This document shows positions 1-8,405 of a DNA stretch of 64,000 nucleotides, piece by piece (position 1 is the first letter of the stretch; every line of letters starts with the position of its first letter). Location of the stretch: the NCBI GenBank assembly GCA_014379405.1, contig JACMLU010000007.1, positions 62,001 through 126,000 on the forward strand, read 5' to 3'. Source of the stretch: Flavobacterium sp. GTDB lineage: Bacteria; Bacteroidota; Bacteroidia; Flavobacteriales; Flavobacteriaceae. Made by a program: the position numbers and the translations under genes. The notes beneath the pieces are model-generated. The model made no database searches and was not told where the DNA came from. It worked only from the letters and a program-made list of their open reading frames with translations.

Positions 1-800
1 GATATACCATTAGTATTGAATTGAGAATACAAATCCCAATTTTTCCCACCTGCTCTTTTATCAATTTCTGCAGCTTTTGCTTCCGATAGGGATAAAGCTT
101 GATTATTACCAATTAAAATTAAATTTTTCACAATAATGAAAGAAGCTTTCACGTTTATAGTATTCCATTTTCTACCTTTTGATTCCAGAATAGGTGTAGT
201 ACCTGGATAAGCTTGGTAAGTAATATAAGCCCCTTCAGCGCCTGATCGATTTATATCTAAAATAATATTATTGGCATCTGTAGTATTGGGTTGCAGATAG
301 GTTCCGCTCATAATATTCACCACATCTCCTGGCATCGTAATATTTGAAGCAGCCTGAATAGTTTTAAAAGGAGTTGAAGGATTAAAAGGATCAGTCGTAG
401 CATCATTTCCTAAATTGACCGAAACATAAATGTTTCTACCCGAACCTCCTGTTGTAATCGGTGGCGCTACCACTAAATCAGCTGAAATCTCTCCCGCTAA
501 AAAATCACCTTTCGCAGCTTGACTAGCTTTAATACTAGTAGTTCCTTCACCAACAATTGTGACAGTATTACCACTTATAGTTGCCACAGCAGTATTGCTA
601 CTTGTATAGGTAAAAGCTCCAGAGCTATTGCTAGTTGGAGCGGTTAGAGCAAAAGGGACATCACCCACAACTTTTGTAGGAACTGTAAATCCTGAAATTG
701 TTGGCGCAGGCGATGGTTTAGTATCAGAACCAATGTCACTACTACAGCCTATTGCTAAAATTGAAATAACCGTAAGTAGAATTAAATTTAAATTTTTCAT
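1..800 (-). CDS. Ig-like/beta-helix surface lipoprotein, 3' end outside window
   Basis: The frame is open from the ATG at 798-800 to the left edge, so only the first 266 residues are visible. The N-terminus is a lipoprotein signal (LAIGCSSD), followed by a bacterial Ig-like (BIG_2-type) domain with the repeat TYTSSNTAVATI. After that comes a segment containing IYVSVNLGNDATTDPFNPST and FKTIQAA, typical of the start of right-handed parallel beta-helix proteins (DUF1565/pectate-lyase-like). It is a clear paralogue of the gene at 1399-3078; the Ig domains are almost identical. Surface exposure and polysaccharide binding or cleavage are inferred from the locus. A LacI-type operator lies about 60 bp upstream. 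No lyase catalytic residues can be assigned from this part. Confidence 0.8.
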   Translation of the reverse strand, partial: MKNLNLILLTVISILAIGCSSDIGSDTKPSPAPTISGFTVPTKVVGDVPFALTAPTSNSSGAFTYTSSNTAVATISGNTVTIVGEGTTSIKASQAAKGDFLAGEISADLVVAPPITTGGSGRNIYVSVNLGNDATTDPFNPSTPFKTIQAASNITMPGDVVNIMSGTYLQPNTTDANNIILDINRSGAEGAYITYQAYPGTTPILESKGRKWNTINVKASFIIVKNLILIGNNQALSLSEAKAAEIDKRAGGKNWDLYSQFNTNGI

Positions 801-860
801 TTTTATTTTTTTTGTTGGTAAATATTAAAACAGAAAAAAGCACAAATCTTTTACTTATTC

Positions 861-874
861 CGTGCCCGAGCACA
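861..874. promoter_or_regulatory. Predicted LacI-family operator, copy 1
   Basis: The sequence is CGTGCCCGAGCACA, a near-palindrome with central CG that matches the TGTGC-N4-GCACA sites found before four other transcription units here. It lies 60 bp before the start of the minus-strand lipoprotein gene ending at 800. A -7-like element, TAATATTG on the minus strand (873-880), abuts it, so a bound repressor would cover the transcription start. Confidence 0.65.
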
Positions 875-1147
875 ATATTAGTAAAAATTAATTAATGATT
901 AGCAATAAGTAGTTTTTTTTTATAATTATTTCAATCAATAAACCTATTTTCAATTGGTTACTCTTCAGCAAAGCAATACTATCTTCAATTTGATTTAGTA
1001 ATATAATTAATATAAAATAAATAATTACCAACCATTTTTGACCACATTACCTTAGAAAACTAATTGTAATATTTCAGCATTAATCCGAAGATAAATTGCA
1101 CTGTTAGAGTCCTTAAATAAAATCAATATAATTAATACAATAATGAT

Positions 1148-1176
1148 AAAAAAGGGCAGTTCAAATTGAACTACCC
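1148..1176 (-). terminator. Rho-independent terminator after beta-helix gene 2
   Basis: On the minus strand, GGGTAGTTCAA and TTGAACTGCCC form an 11-bp stem with one mismatch, followed by a run of T (A at 1148-1153 on the plus strand). It lies about 220 bp beyond the stop of the gene at 1399-3078. Confidence 0.75.
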
Positions 1177-1398
1177 TTCTTCATCTTACCAGTTTGCTTT
1201 ATCGCTAAAGTCAACTCCTTCCTTGATTGGTTAAGAATAGACAAATCATTTAATGAAGCTATATTTTGTTTTTAATTTTAATAACAGTGATTTTTGAAGG
1301 CTAAAAACTTTACAATTCAATTTATTGTTCAAGGAATATTTGCCTTTTTTTTATTTGATGAAATATATTATTACTTAATTTTTGACAAAACAACTAAT

Positions 1399-3078
1399 TT
1401 ACCTGTATTCAAAAGCTCCTATATCTGGATTAGAATCTCTTGTAAAATCAGTAAAGTCTTTTGTCGATAATGGAGTTCCAACAGCCATATTGATAGCAGG
1501 AGAACCAACACTTAAACTAAAATCTTTGGATGCTGGGTTTTTGAATATAGGATCTGCAGCAATTCTATTTGTTCCCGAAACAACAGTTGCACCAAAAAGT
1601 ATGTTGTTATCCAACACATAAGGGAAAGTTTGATTGTTGGCACGTACCTGATAAGGACAACCACTAATGATATTGTTTCTAAAATTAAAACCTGTATTGG
1701 TAACATTCTTTGCCTCGATTAAAAGACCAACATTTTCCCAAGTACCCGCATTAAGACCACAGTTAACAACAGTGTTTTGATATACATCAAGATTCCTAAG
1801 AGGTCCATCCTGAAGGTATCCAGCTATTCGAATACCACATCTATCAATGTCATAAATCAAATTATCGTGAATTTTGACACCATCAACTACGCCTCCTTCT
1901 TCACTAGCAACGGAAATACCACTAATAACGCTAAAAATTTTGTTGTTATACACTTCAATATTAGATAAATTACCTAAGAAAGCATCAATATAAATTCCAA
2001 CACGATTTAAACTCGTAACCGTATTATGATGAATGGTTCCATTGGTACTATTATTTTTAGCATCAATACCTTCACCGCCATTTGAGGGATTTGTTATACG
2101 ATCAGAAACGGAGTTGTACGCCACTTCAAAAGTAGCTACAGACGCTATAGTGATACATTCATTTGTATTTTGAGATGTGTCTGGATACATGCAGGCTAGC
2201 TGTACTTTATTATTCAAAATTTTAATATTAGAGGAGTTTGCAGCAATAATCCCCGAAGCTCCAGTATCATTGGTACTGCAATTTTTCACAATAACATTAT
2301 CACTGTATCTTGAATAGATTCCTGCCCATTTTGACTTGATAACTCTCAGTCCATCAATAACTATCCAGCTTTTATATGTTGTTGTTGTTCCTAATATAGT
2401 AAAAAGACCTTGTCTGTCCGTAGCGTTTGGAGTTGTAGAATTGTTTCCATCAATAATTACAGCATCCTTAATTTCTGCAAAAAATGTAATTGGAGCACTA
2501 GACGTACCTGAGTTTGCAACAACTATGGAAGAAGTTGGCGAATAGGTCCCTGATTTTATAATGACTACATCCCCTGCAATAGCAACTTGGGCTGCTTTAT
2601 TTATGGTTAAAAAAGGAAGATTTATTGACCCATCATTTGCATCGTTACCCGTTGTAGACACATACAGATAACGAAGTCCAAAAGGTGGCGTCGGAGCGCT
2701 ACTCAATACAACAAAATCTGCAGAAATTTCTCCTGTTGAAAAACTTCCACTAGCAGCTTGAGTTGCCTTGATAACAGATGTTCCAGCACCAACTATTGTA
2801 ACCACGTTTCCAACAATGGTGGCAACAGCAGTATTACTACTGGTATAAGTAAAAGCACCAGAACTATTACTTGTGGGAGCAGTCAAGGCAAAAGGTGCAT
2901 CTCCCACTATTTTGACAGGAACTGAAAATCCTGAAATTTTAGGAGCAGTAGTTGGTCTCTTACTACCATCTGGTTTGCTGTCAATACTACTTTCAATATT
3001 ACTGTCACTACTACAACCTATTGCTAAAATTGAAATAAAAACAGTAAGAATGCTCAATCTTTTTTTTAATTTTTTCAT
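1399..3078 (-). CDS. Ig-like/right-handed beta-helix surface lipoprotein
   Basis: This is a 559-residue protein with a lipoprotein signal peptide (lipobox LAIGC, Cys22). Residues about 43-127 form a BIG_2-type Ig-like domain. From about 135 the segment YLYVSTTGNDANDGSINLPF opens a right-handed parallel beta-helix (DUF1565/NosD-like), with repeated short turns such as NNKIFS and HDNLIYDI, and the end DIGAFEYR is typical of such proteins in polysaccharide loci. The family includes polysaccharide lyases, epimerases and binding proteins; no specific activity can be assigned. It is transcribed from its own promoter region with an operator at 3291-3304 and ends in a terminator at 1148-1176. It is paralogous to the neighbouring gene at 1-800. 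Confidence 0.85.
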   Translation of the reverse strand: MKKLKKRLSILTVFISILAIGCSSDSNIESSIDSKPDGSKRPTTAPKISGFSVPVKIVGDAPFALTAPTSNSSGAFTYTSSNTAVATIVGNVVTIVGAGTSVIKATQAASGSFSTGEISADFVVLSSAPTPPFGLRYLYVSTTGNDANDGSINLPFLTINKAAQVAIAGDVVIIKSGTYSPTSSIVVANSGTSSAPITFFAEIKDAVIIDGNNSTTPNATDRQGLFTILGTTTTYKSWIVIDGLRVIKSKWAGIYSRYSDNVIVKNCSTNDTGASGIIAANSSNIKILNNKVQLACMYPDTSQNTNECITIASVATFEVAYNSVSDRITNPSNGGEGIDAKNNSTNGTIHHNTVTSLNRVGIYIDAFLGNLSNIEVYNNKIFSVISGISVASEEGGVVDGVKIHDNLIYDIDRCGIRIAGYLQDGPLRNLDVYQNTVVNCGLNAGTWENVGLLIEAKNVTNTGFNFRNNIISGCPYQVRANNQTFPYVLDNNILFGATVVSGTNRIAADPIFKNPASKDFSLSVGSPAINMAVGTPLSTKDFTDFTRDSNPDIGAFEYR

Positions 3079-3290
3079 GTTTTTTGGTTTTGGTTAATTA
3101 ATAAAGTTGAAATAAAATCATTGCGGTAACTATACTCTAGAGTTACTTATGTAAATAAATTGATTCAATTATTTTTTATTATAAATGATAAACTCAAGAC
3201 TGCTCTGGTTTATCAATACTTCTACTGTTACATCTAATCTTCTGGATTAAAACAATACTTTTTGAATGTTGCCATAATTCAAACTCAATG

Positions 3291-3304
3291 AGTGCCCGAG
3301 CACA
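3291..3304. promoter_or_regulatory. Predicted LacI-family operator, copy 2
   Basis: The sequence AGTGCCCGAGCACA has a perfect GTGC/GCAC inverted repeat with central CG. It lies 213 bp before the start of the beta-helix gene at 1399-3078, farther than the other copies, implying a longer leader. Its core (GTGCCCGAGCACA) is identical to that of copy 1, as expected if the paralogous genes were duplicated with their regulatory regions. Confidence 0.6.
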
Positions 3305-3364
3305 GTAATAATTAATGTAATTTATACAAAAGTTGAATAAATCATAGGTTATCTTTTCTGAATG

Positions 3365-5170
3365 TTAATCTAAAACCAATTGAATAGGTTTTATGTCTTT
3401 CGTCAATCTAAACTTGATTTTTTTTATCAAATTACCCTTTGTGATAGTCATTTCGTAACTTCCTAAATGCCCTTTAGATTTTACTACTCCTTCTTTATCC
3501 GTTTCTTGAGTAAAACTAGTTTTCCATTGTTTTGCAACTAAATTTCTCCAAACCGCAGCATTGGGTTTCTCGCTCCAATCATTTCTGAACATTGCTGCAT
3601 CTTTTTTCCAATGTTTAGGCTCCCAAAAACCCCACATAGTAAATCCTGTAACAACTGGTGAACTATAACACGCAATAAGAAAATCTCTCGTATAATCGGC
3701 TTGCAACTCTTCATCTTTCATATTGATGTCAAATTCGGTGATTTGAACCGGAATACCCATAGGTCTAAATAGTTCCAGGTCTGAAATAACCTGTGCTGGA
3801 TCCCTAGGTTGGCGTCCAACGTGTCCTTGAATACCGATACCGTCAATTGGAGCTCCTTTTGATCTTAATTCTGCAATAACTTGAAGATATTCTTTTATAT
3901 TTTTAGGACTCGATATGCTATTCAACATTCCATATTCATTTATGAACATTCCAGCATTGGGATCAACCTCTTTGGCAATTTGAAACCATTTTACAACTAT
4001 ATCTTTTGGTAAATAAGGAAAATAGTCTTTTTCGTGTAATAACTCATTCACTACATCCCAAGCAATAACCCTGTCTTTTAAAAATGAGGCTTTATCTCTA
4101 ATTTCATCTTCTATAAATTTTTCGAAAGCAACAGAATCTTTTAAGGCTAGTTCCTTAGTAGATTTAGGATTAAATTTCCAAGCTGGCCAAACTAAATTAT
4201 GACCACGCTGACGAAAACCATTTTTTTCAGCCCATTCAAATGCTTTAATAGTTTCCTCTTGACGTTTAGGGTCAATTTTCCAAGAACCTCCTTTAAAGCC
4301 ATTTTCAATTACGATTGTGTTATAAAACTCTTGAAGCACCTTTTTGTATTTTGGATTATCTGGTAAGTCGTTTGCCAATATAGCTTCATTCACAGCGGTG
4401 CCCCAAATAAAATCGGATTGTAACATTTTTACTTCAACTTTGGCACCCAAAATTGGTTTTTTATTACTATCTACTATTTTAATTTCTATAGGTGCAGTAC
4501 GAATTTCTTCAATTCGCTTGAGGGCCTCATTTCTCCAAGCGGCATTATTTTCTCTTCCGTTATAGGTAAAACGAGTGGTTGGCAATTTGTCTAAAGTGAT
4601 TTTATTTTCGAAATTGTATAGCTCAATATTAGAGACCTCTACTTTTTGCTGAAGCGAGCCGAATGAAATAGAAATTTGCCCTTCGCCTGCAGGCATATCT
4701 TCTAATGCAATAAATGGTAAATCATATGTTTTTTCTTCTGGCCCAGCTCCAAGTTGAATGATGATACTTTTGTCTGCACTTGATTTTTCTCTTTGTACAT
4801 AAAAATACACAACTGCTTCACCCGACTCTTGCTTAGCATAAAGCGCTCGAAATGAAACTCTGGCCAAAACCACATCCCCCTTTTTAATGTTTTTATTCAT
4901 TTTCCAAGACGCTCCAATATCATAATGAGATTTCGCTATAGAAAAAACTTCCACTTCCATGCTAGATGCACTGTTTCCATCTATTCTAGTTTCAAAAATA
5001 GCTGGTTTTATTCCATTGGAAATGTCTCTAGCTGTATATTCTTTTATAGAATTATTTGAAAAGCAATTAATGGGATGTAGTGCTTGTAATTCAGCAGTTA
5101 AATTATTGTTAGTTTGTGCAAAGCCTAAAGTGGCAAAAATTAGTACTAAAAAAGAAAATTTAAATTTCAT
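3365..5170 (-). CDS. GH10 endo-1,4-beta-xylanase with N-terminal carbohydrate-binding-like domain
   Basis: Of its 601 residues, 1-19 are a signal peptide (ends GFAQT) with no lipobox. Residues about 45-190 look like a beta-sandwich (CBM/galactose-binding-like) domain. The GH10 barrel follows from about 225: the acid/base is Glu376 in WDVVNE and the nucleophile Glu479 in QITEFDINM, with RGHNLVWP and IGIQGH also typical of GH10. It hydrolyses internal beta-1,4-xylosidic bonds, so it points to (glucurono)xylan as the substrate of the locus. It has its own promoter with an operator overlapping the -7 element (5236-5255). No T9SS sorting domain is visible at the C-terminus, so a periplasmic or outer-membrane location is likely. 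Confidence 0.92.
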   Translation of the reverse strand: MKFKFSFLVLIFATLGFAQTNNNLTAELQALHPINCFSNNSIKEYTARDISNGIKPAIFETRIDGNSASSMEVEVFSIAKSHYDIGASWKMNKNIKKGDVVLARVSFRALYAKQESGEAVVYFYVQREKSSADKSIIIQLGAGPEEKTYDLPFIALEDMPAGEGQISISFGSLQQKVEVSNIELYNFENKITLDKLPTTRFTYNGRENNAAWRNEALKRIEEIRTAPIEIKIVDSNKKPILGAKVEVKMLQSDFIWGTAVNEAILANDLPDNPKYKKVLQEFYNTIVIENGFKGGSWKIDPKRQEETIKAFEWAEKNGFRQRGHNLVWPAWKFNPKSTKELALKDSVAFEKFIEDEIRDKASFLKDRVIAWDVVNELLHEKDYFPYLPKDIVVKWFQIAKEVDPNAGMFINEYGMLNSISSPKNIKEYLQVIAELRSKGAPIDGIGIQGHVGRQPRDPAQVISDLELFRPMGIPVQITEFDINMKDEELQADYTRDFLIACYSSPVVTGFTMWGFWEPKHWKKDAAMFRNDWSEKPNAAVWRNLVAKQWKTSFTQETDKEGVVKSKGHLGSYEMTITKGNLIKKIKFRLTKDIKPIQLVLD

Positions 5171-5235
5171 ATTGTTTGTTTTTTTTTGTTATATTCATCA
5201 TAAAAGATAATTAAATTGCATCAATTATTCTTATG

Positions 5236-5249
5236 TGTGCTCGTGCACA
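5236..5249. promoter_or_regulatory. Predicted LacI-family operator, copy 3 (best match)
   Basis: TGTGCTCGTGCACA is a palindrome with 5-bp arms and central CG. On the minus strand the -7 element TAAATTTG (5248-5255) overlaps its upstream edge, so the operator covers the predicted transcription start of the xylanase gene, 66 bp before its ATG. This placement fits repression. Confidence 0.7.
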
Positions 5250-5342
5250 AATTTAAGCAATATTCCATCATTAAATTAAAAATTCAAATCATAAAAAGTG
5301 ATTGTTTATAATTCTTAAGTTTCTTTAGGGAAGAATGTTTCA

Positions 5343-6881
5343 CTAAAGGCTGAAAAAATTTATTAAACTTTTATCAGCTATTAAAATAGGAGAATCATAA
5401 ATTGGTAAATTTTTAAAAGTAAAAGTACTCTCTTTTTTACTCCATTGTTTTGTAGGGATCTCATACACTTTACCTGTTAATAAATCAACATAAACAGGGA
5501 TTTCGATATTGGTATTTGTAACCGAAAAAGTGGTCTCTTTTATATCATTAGTATTCAATGGAATACTTTCATTCATCCAAATGGTATACACCTGTTTTTT
5601 TGTAATCTTATGCTCATAACCATAAACAGTAACTCCTCTGTCGGTAGAAAGTTTATAGCGTTTTTCATTTAAATCCACACTTTGAATATTATAAGTATGA
5701 GCCAAATCAGTTATTCTTTGCAATGAATTATCAAAAATGGATGTTACATTCTGAATAGCATAATAAGCTATTTTAGGTCTTAAAGCTTTTTTAGTTTCAT
5801 CCGATTTAATGATTCCTTTAAGATTTAATTTGTTAATTGGTCCAATCGTATAAGCAAGGTCAATAATCCCAAAAATAGAACATTCAACATCATTTCCTAA
5901 ATTGCCTAGCATACGGCGAATATCCCATTTTGCTTGAGACACTTCAGTCCAATCATAATCGCCCAAAGCCCCTCTTCCGTCGCCCCTTGATGAAGGTGCT
6001 CCATTTTCACCTTGGCGTAATTTAGCTTTAAACCCATATTTTTTTAACAATTCTTTCATTACATATACTTCGTGATTATTGGTATCCGGATTGTATACAT
6101 AATCATGGTAAGTTATATTATCAAATAAATTCATTTTCCTTTTTTTGGAAATATATTTAAGGAAACTATCAGCAAAATTATAATTAAAATGCCCTAAGGC
6201 TAATCCTGAAATTCGAGCATTGGGTTGATTCTTTTTTATTATTTTTGCGGTCTTAATATTAAATTCAGCGATTAATTCGGGAGTGTTTTCTGAATTATCT
6301 CCAAAGTTGGGTTCGTTCCAAACCTCCCAATCAGAAATTTTATCTTTATATCGAATAACTAAAGCGGTAACCCATTTATGATAAGCTATTAATGCTTCTT
6401 TGGATTTTGGGATTCCCGCTCCTAAACTAGCACCACCACCACCAGGATACAAAGTATTACCATAAGAAGTTTGCAACCATACTTTTAATCCTTTTTCGGT
6501 AGCGTCATTTATGATAGAATCCAACCATACCCAATCATAAACTCCTTTTATTTTTTCAGTTTTTGCCCATCCTGCTTGCATTCGCAATACTTTTACACCT
6601 AATGGATCAAGATAGTCTTTGTATTGATCATAATCCGTAATATCACGATCAAGTCCTTCGCAACCGATAATCCAGTTTGACGACTCGATTTCGCTGGCAT
6701 TTCTATATTTTACTGAACCTATAAGAGGTAGATTTACTTTTACCTCCGTCTTTACTCTGTCTATAGATGTGTCTATTTTTTGAGCTATTGAATATTCTGC
6801 AAATAAAAACAAACTTAATAAAAGAATTATATTGATTAATCTATTGTATCCTAAAACTGATTTAAAAAAAGAATTCTTCAT
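5343..6881 (-). CDS. Clan GH-A glycoside hydrolase, GH39-like
   Basis: This 512-residue protein has an N-terminal signal peptide or anchor (residues about 14-34). The TIM-barrel contains WEVWNEPNFG with a predicted acid/base Glu190, and QGENGAPS with a candidate nucleophile Glu292. This pattern is that of clan GH-A families such as GH39 (beta-xylosidase), but I cannot fix the family number. In a locus with a xylanase and glucuronate catabolism it would plausibly cleave xylo- or glucurono-oligosaccharides. It has its own operator (6942-6957) and sits between the regulator gene and the GH10 gene. Confidence 0.75.
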   Translation of the reverse strand: MKNSFFKSVLGYNRLINIILLLSLFLFAEYSIAQKIDTSIDRVKTEVKVNLPLIGSVKYRNASEIESSNWIIGCEGLDRDITDYDQYKDYLDPLGVKVLRMQAGWAKTEKIKGVYDWVWLDSIINDATEKGLKVWLQTSYGNTLYPGGGGASLGAGIPKSKEALIAYHKWVTALVIRYKDKISDWEVWNEPNFGDNSENTPELIAEFNIKTAKIIKKNQPNARISGLALGHFNYNFADSFLKYISKKRKMNLFDNITYHDYVYNPDTNNHEVYVMKELLKKYGFKAKLRQGENGAPSSRGDGRGALGDYDWTEVSQAKWDIRRMLGNLGNDVECSIFGIIDLAYTIGPINKLNLKGIIKSDETKKALRPKIAYYAIQNVTSIFDNSLQRITDLAHTYNIQSVDLNEKRYKLSTDRGVTVYGYEHKITKKQVYTIWMNESIPLNTNDIKETTFSVTNTNIEIPVYVDLLTGKVYEIPTKQWSKKESTFTFKNLPIYDSPILIADKSLINFFSL

Positions 6882-6941
6882 ATATGTTCTATTTAGGATT
6901 TTGTTATTGATAAAAACTTGAATTGAAAAATCATTTACAAA

Positions 6942-6957
6942 ATGTGCTCTGGCACAT
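6942..6957. promoter_or_regulatory. Predicted LacI-family operator, copy 4
   Basis: ATGTGCTCTGGCACAT is a perfect inverted repeat with 6-bp arms and a 4-bp spacer, 60 bp before the ATG of the hydrolase at 5343-6881. A weak -7-like element, TAATTTCG on the minus strand (6982-6989), lies 25 bp upstream. Confidence 0.65.
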
Positions 6958-7009
6958 AATTAATTCTTAATTTAAAAAAAACGAAATTAAAAATTTCTCT
7001 ATGTTAGGA

Positions 7010-8041
7010 TTAGAAAGAACTCTCACTCGTAATAACTTCTTCATTTATCAAAACAACATCTAGAGGTTTTTGATTTGTTCCTAAATAACGATAAAGAATT
7101 TCTAGGCCTAGATATGCTTGATCGTATGGTTTTTGATTAATAAGAAAATCAATTTTGCCGATCTTCATAGAATCAATATTATCTCTTATTAAATCGAAAC
7201 CAACGACTCTTTTTATCTTTTCTTTATCGACAAATTGTGAAATAAAATGTCCTTTTGAATTAGGAATAAAAATACCGTCATTCTCGTTTAATGTATTAAT
7301 TCTTTCTTTTATTTTATCAATTAACAATGGGTCATCAATACTAATATCCATTACTTCGACCTTGATTTTAGGTTTGTTATTTTCGGCAAAATAGGCTTTA
7401 AATCCTTTTATCCGATTCATAACATTGTCATTGATATTATTTTCACTAAATAAATTAAAAATCACATAGATTGCATTATGATCTTGTCTATAATTTATTA
7501 ATTTGCCTGCTAGCCTTCCGCTTTGTATTGAATCTTGTCCTACGTTACTTAATGCCCCGAATTTTGTGTCACTAGATCCAACTAAAACAAAGGGTATTTT
7601 ATTTCTTAAACATTTTTTTAGAAATGCTTTAAGTGTTGGATTTTGAGGTTTTGTAGTTATTACAGCATCATTATTACCTGAAAATACTTCCTTTTCAATT
7701 TCATTGAATGCAGCTAAGTTTTTTAAGTCAAAAAAGTAAAAATTAATTTTCAACCCCAGATGTAAATAATTTTTATTAAAATCCTTGCCTGCATTAATTA
7801 ACGGCTCCCAATAATCCCCTTCTGAATGCTCCTGAAAAACCATTGCTATGGTTAAACTTTTATTTAAGGCCAAATTTCGACCATGAGTATTGGGAACAAA
7901 GTTTAATTCTTCAATAATTTTCTGTATGAGCTTCAGCTTATCTTCGGCTACATATCCACGATTATTAACTACTCTATCTACAGTCCCTCTTGAAACATTC
8001 GCGATTTTAGCAATATCATTTATAGTTACTATTTTTTTCAT
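7010..8041 (-). CDS. LacI-family transcriptional regulator
   Basis: This 343-residue protein begins with a LacI helix-turn-helix (residues about 4-50, TINDIAKIANVSRGTVDRVV, then NNRG) and continues as a periplasmic-binding-protein-like sensor domain (about 62-340). The GTVDR variant of the recognition helix is common in a subgroup of this family. It is placed inside the polysaccharide locus, and five palindromes with central C or CG lie before the locus genes, so it probably represses them until a sugar or uronate oligomer binds. No such palindrome was seen before its own gene. The ligand is unknown. Confidence 0.9.
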   Translation of the reverse strand: MKKIVTINDIAKIANVSRGTVDRVVNNRGYVAEDKLKLIQKIIEELNFVPNTHGRNLALNKSLTIAMVFQEHSEGDYWEPLINAGKDFNKNYLHLGLKINFYFFDLKNLAAFNEIEKEVFSGNNDAVITTKPQNPTLKAFLKKCLRNKIPFVLVGSSDTKFGALSNVGQDSIQSGRLAGKLINYRQDHNAIYVIFNLFSENNINDNVMNRIKGFKAYFAENNKPKIKVEVMDISIDDPLLIDKIKERINTLNENDGIFIPNSKGHFISQFVDKEKIKRVVGFDLIRDNIDSMKIGKIDFLINQKPYDQAYLGLEILYRYLGTNQKPLDVVLINEEVITSESSF

Positions 8042-8405
8042 TCTGTTTTACTAATTGAATAAATAAAATTATAATTCTGATTTAAATAGACTAATTCCAA
8101 TTCAATTAAAAGTATCAATAAAACTAGATCTAGGTCTGCTATTTGACATTATTTTTGAATAAAAACTAAAAGTATTTTTTTTAAAATAGAATGTAAATGT
8201 ATCACTTTTTCAATACTATTCAAATATTGAAAAAAGTAATGTTTTTAATAATTAAAAAGTTTAGAAAAAAACCAATCTTGCAAAAAAGTATAATTATTTG
8301 TAAAAAATAATATTATCCTGATTTCAAAAAATCTCATTTTTTCAATAGCTGTGCATTAATCAAATTTTTATTAACTAAAACAATCAATTTTAATTAAAAT
8401 GACTA
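8042..8405. other. Intergenic region upstream of the LacI-type regulator gene
   Basis: This AT-rich stretch separates the symporter end from the regulator start. It should hold the regulator promoter, but I found no exact TAnnTTTG element. Only a single half-site, TGTGCA at 8350-8355, resembles the operator. No reading frame or convincing hairpin was seen. Confidence 0.4.

Larger units (their letters stand above)
801..1398. other. Intergenic region between the two beta-helix genes
   Basis: This stretch contains the operator at 861-874, the leader of the left gene and, at 1148-1176, a minus-strand terminator for the gene ending at 1399. At 1186-1230 the minus strand has a short open piece bounded by stops, reading PIKEGVDFSDKANW. 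It looks like the C-terminal tail of a lost gene, but 14 residues is too short to be sure. Nothing else recognisable was seen. Confidence 0.5.

Noticed and set aside
5343..6881. Firm assignment of the hydrolase to GH39
   Set aside because: Only the clan GH-A residues can be seen; a profile search is needed to choose the family.
8350..8355. TGTGCA upstream of the LacI-type gene as a sixth operator
   Set aside because: Only one half-site is present; no GCACA arm at the right spacing.
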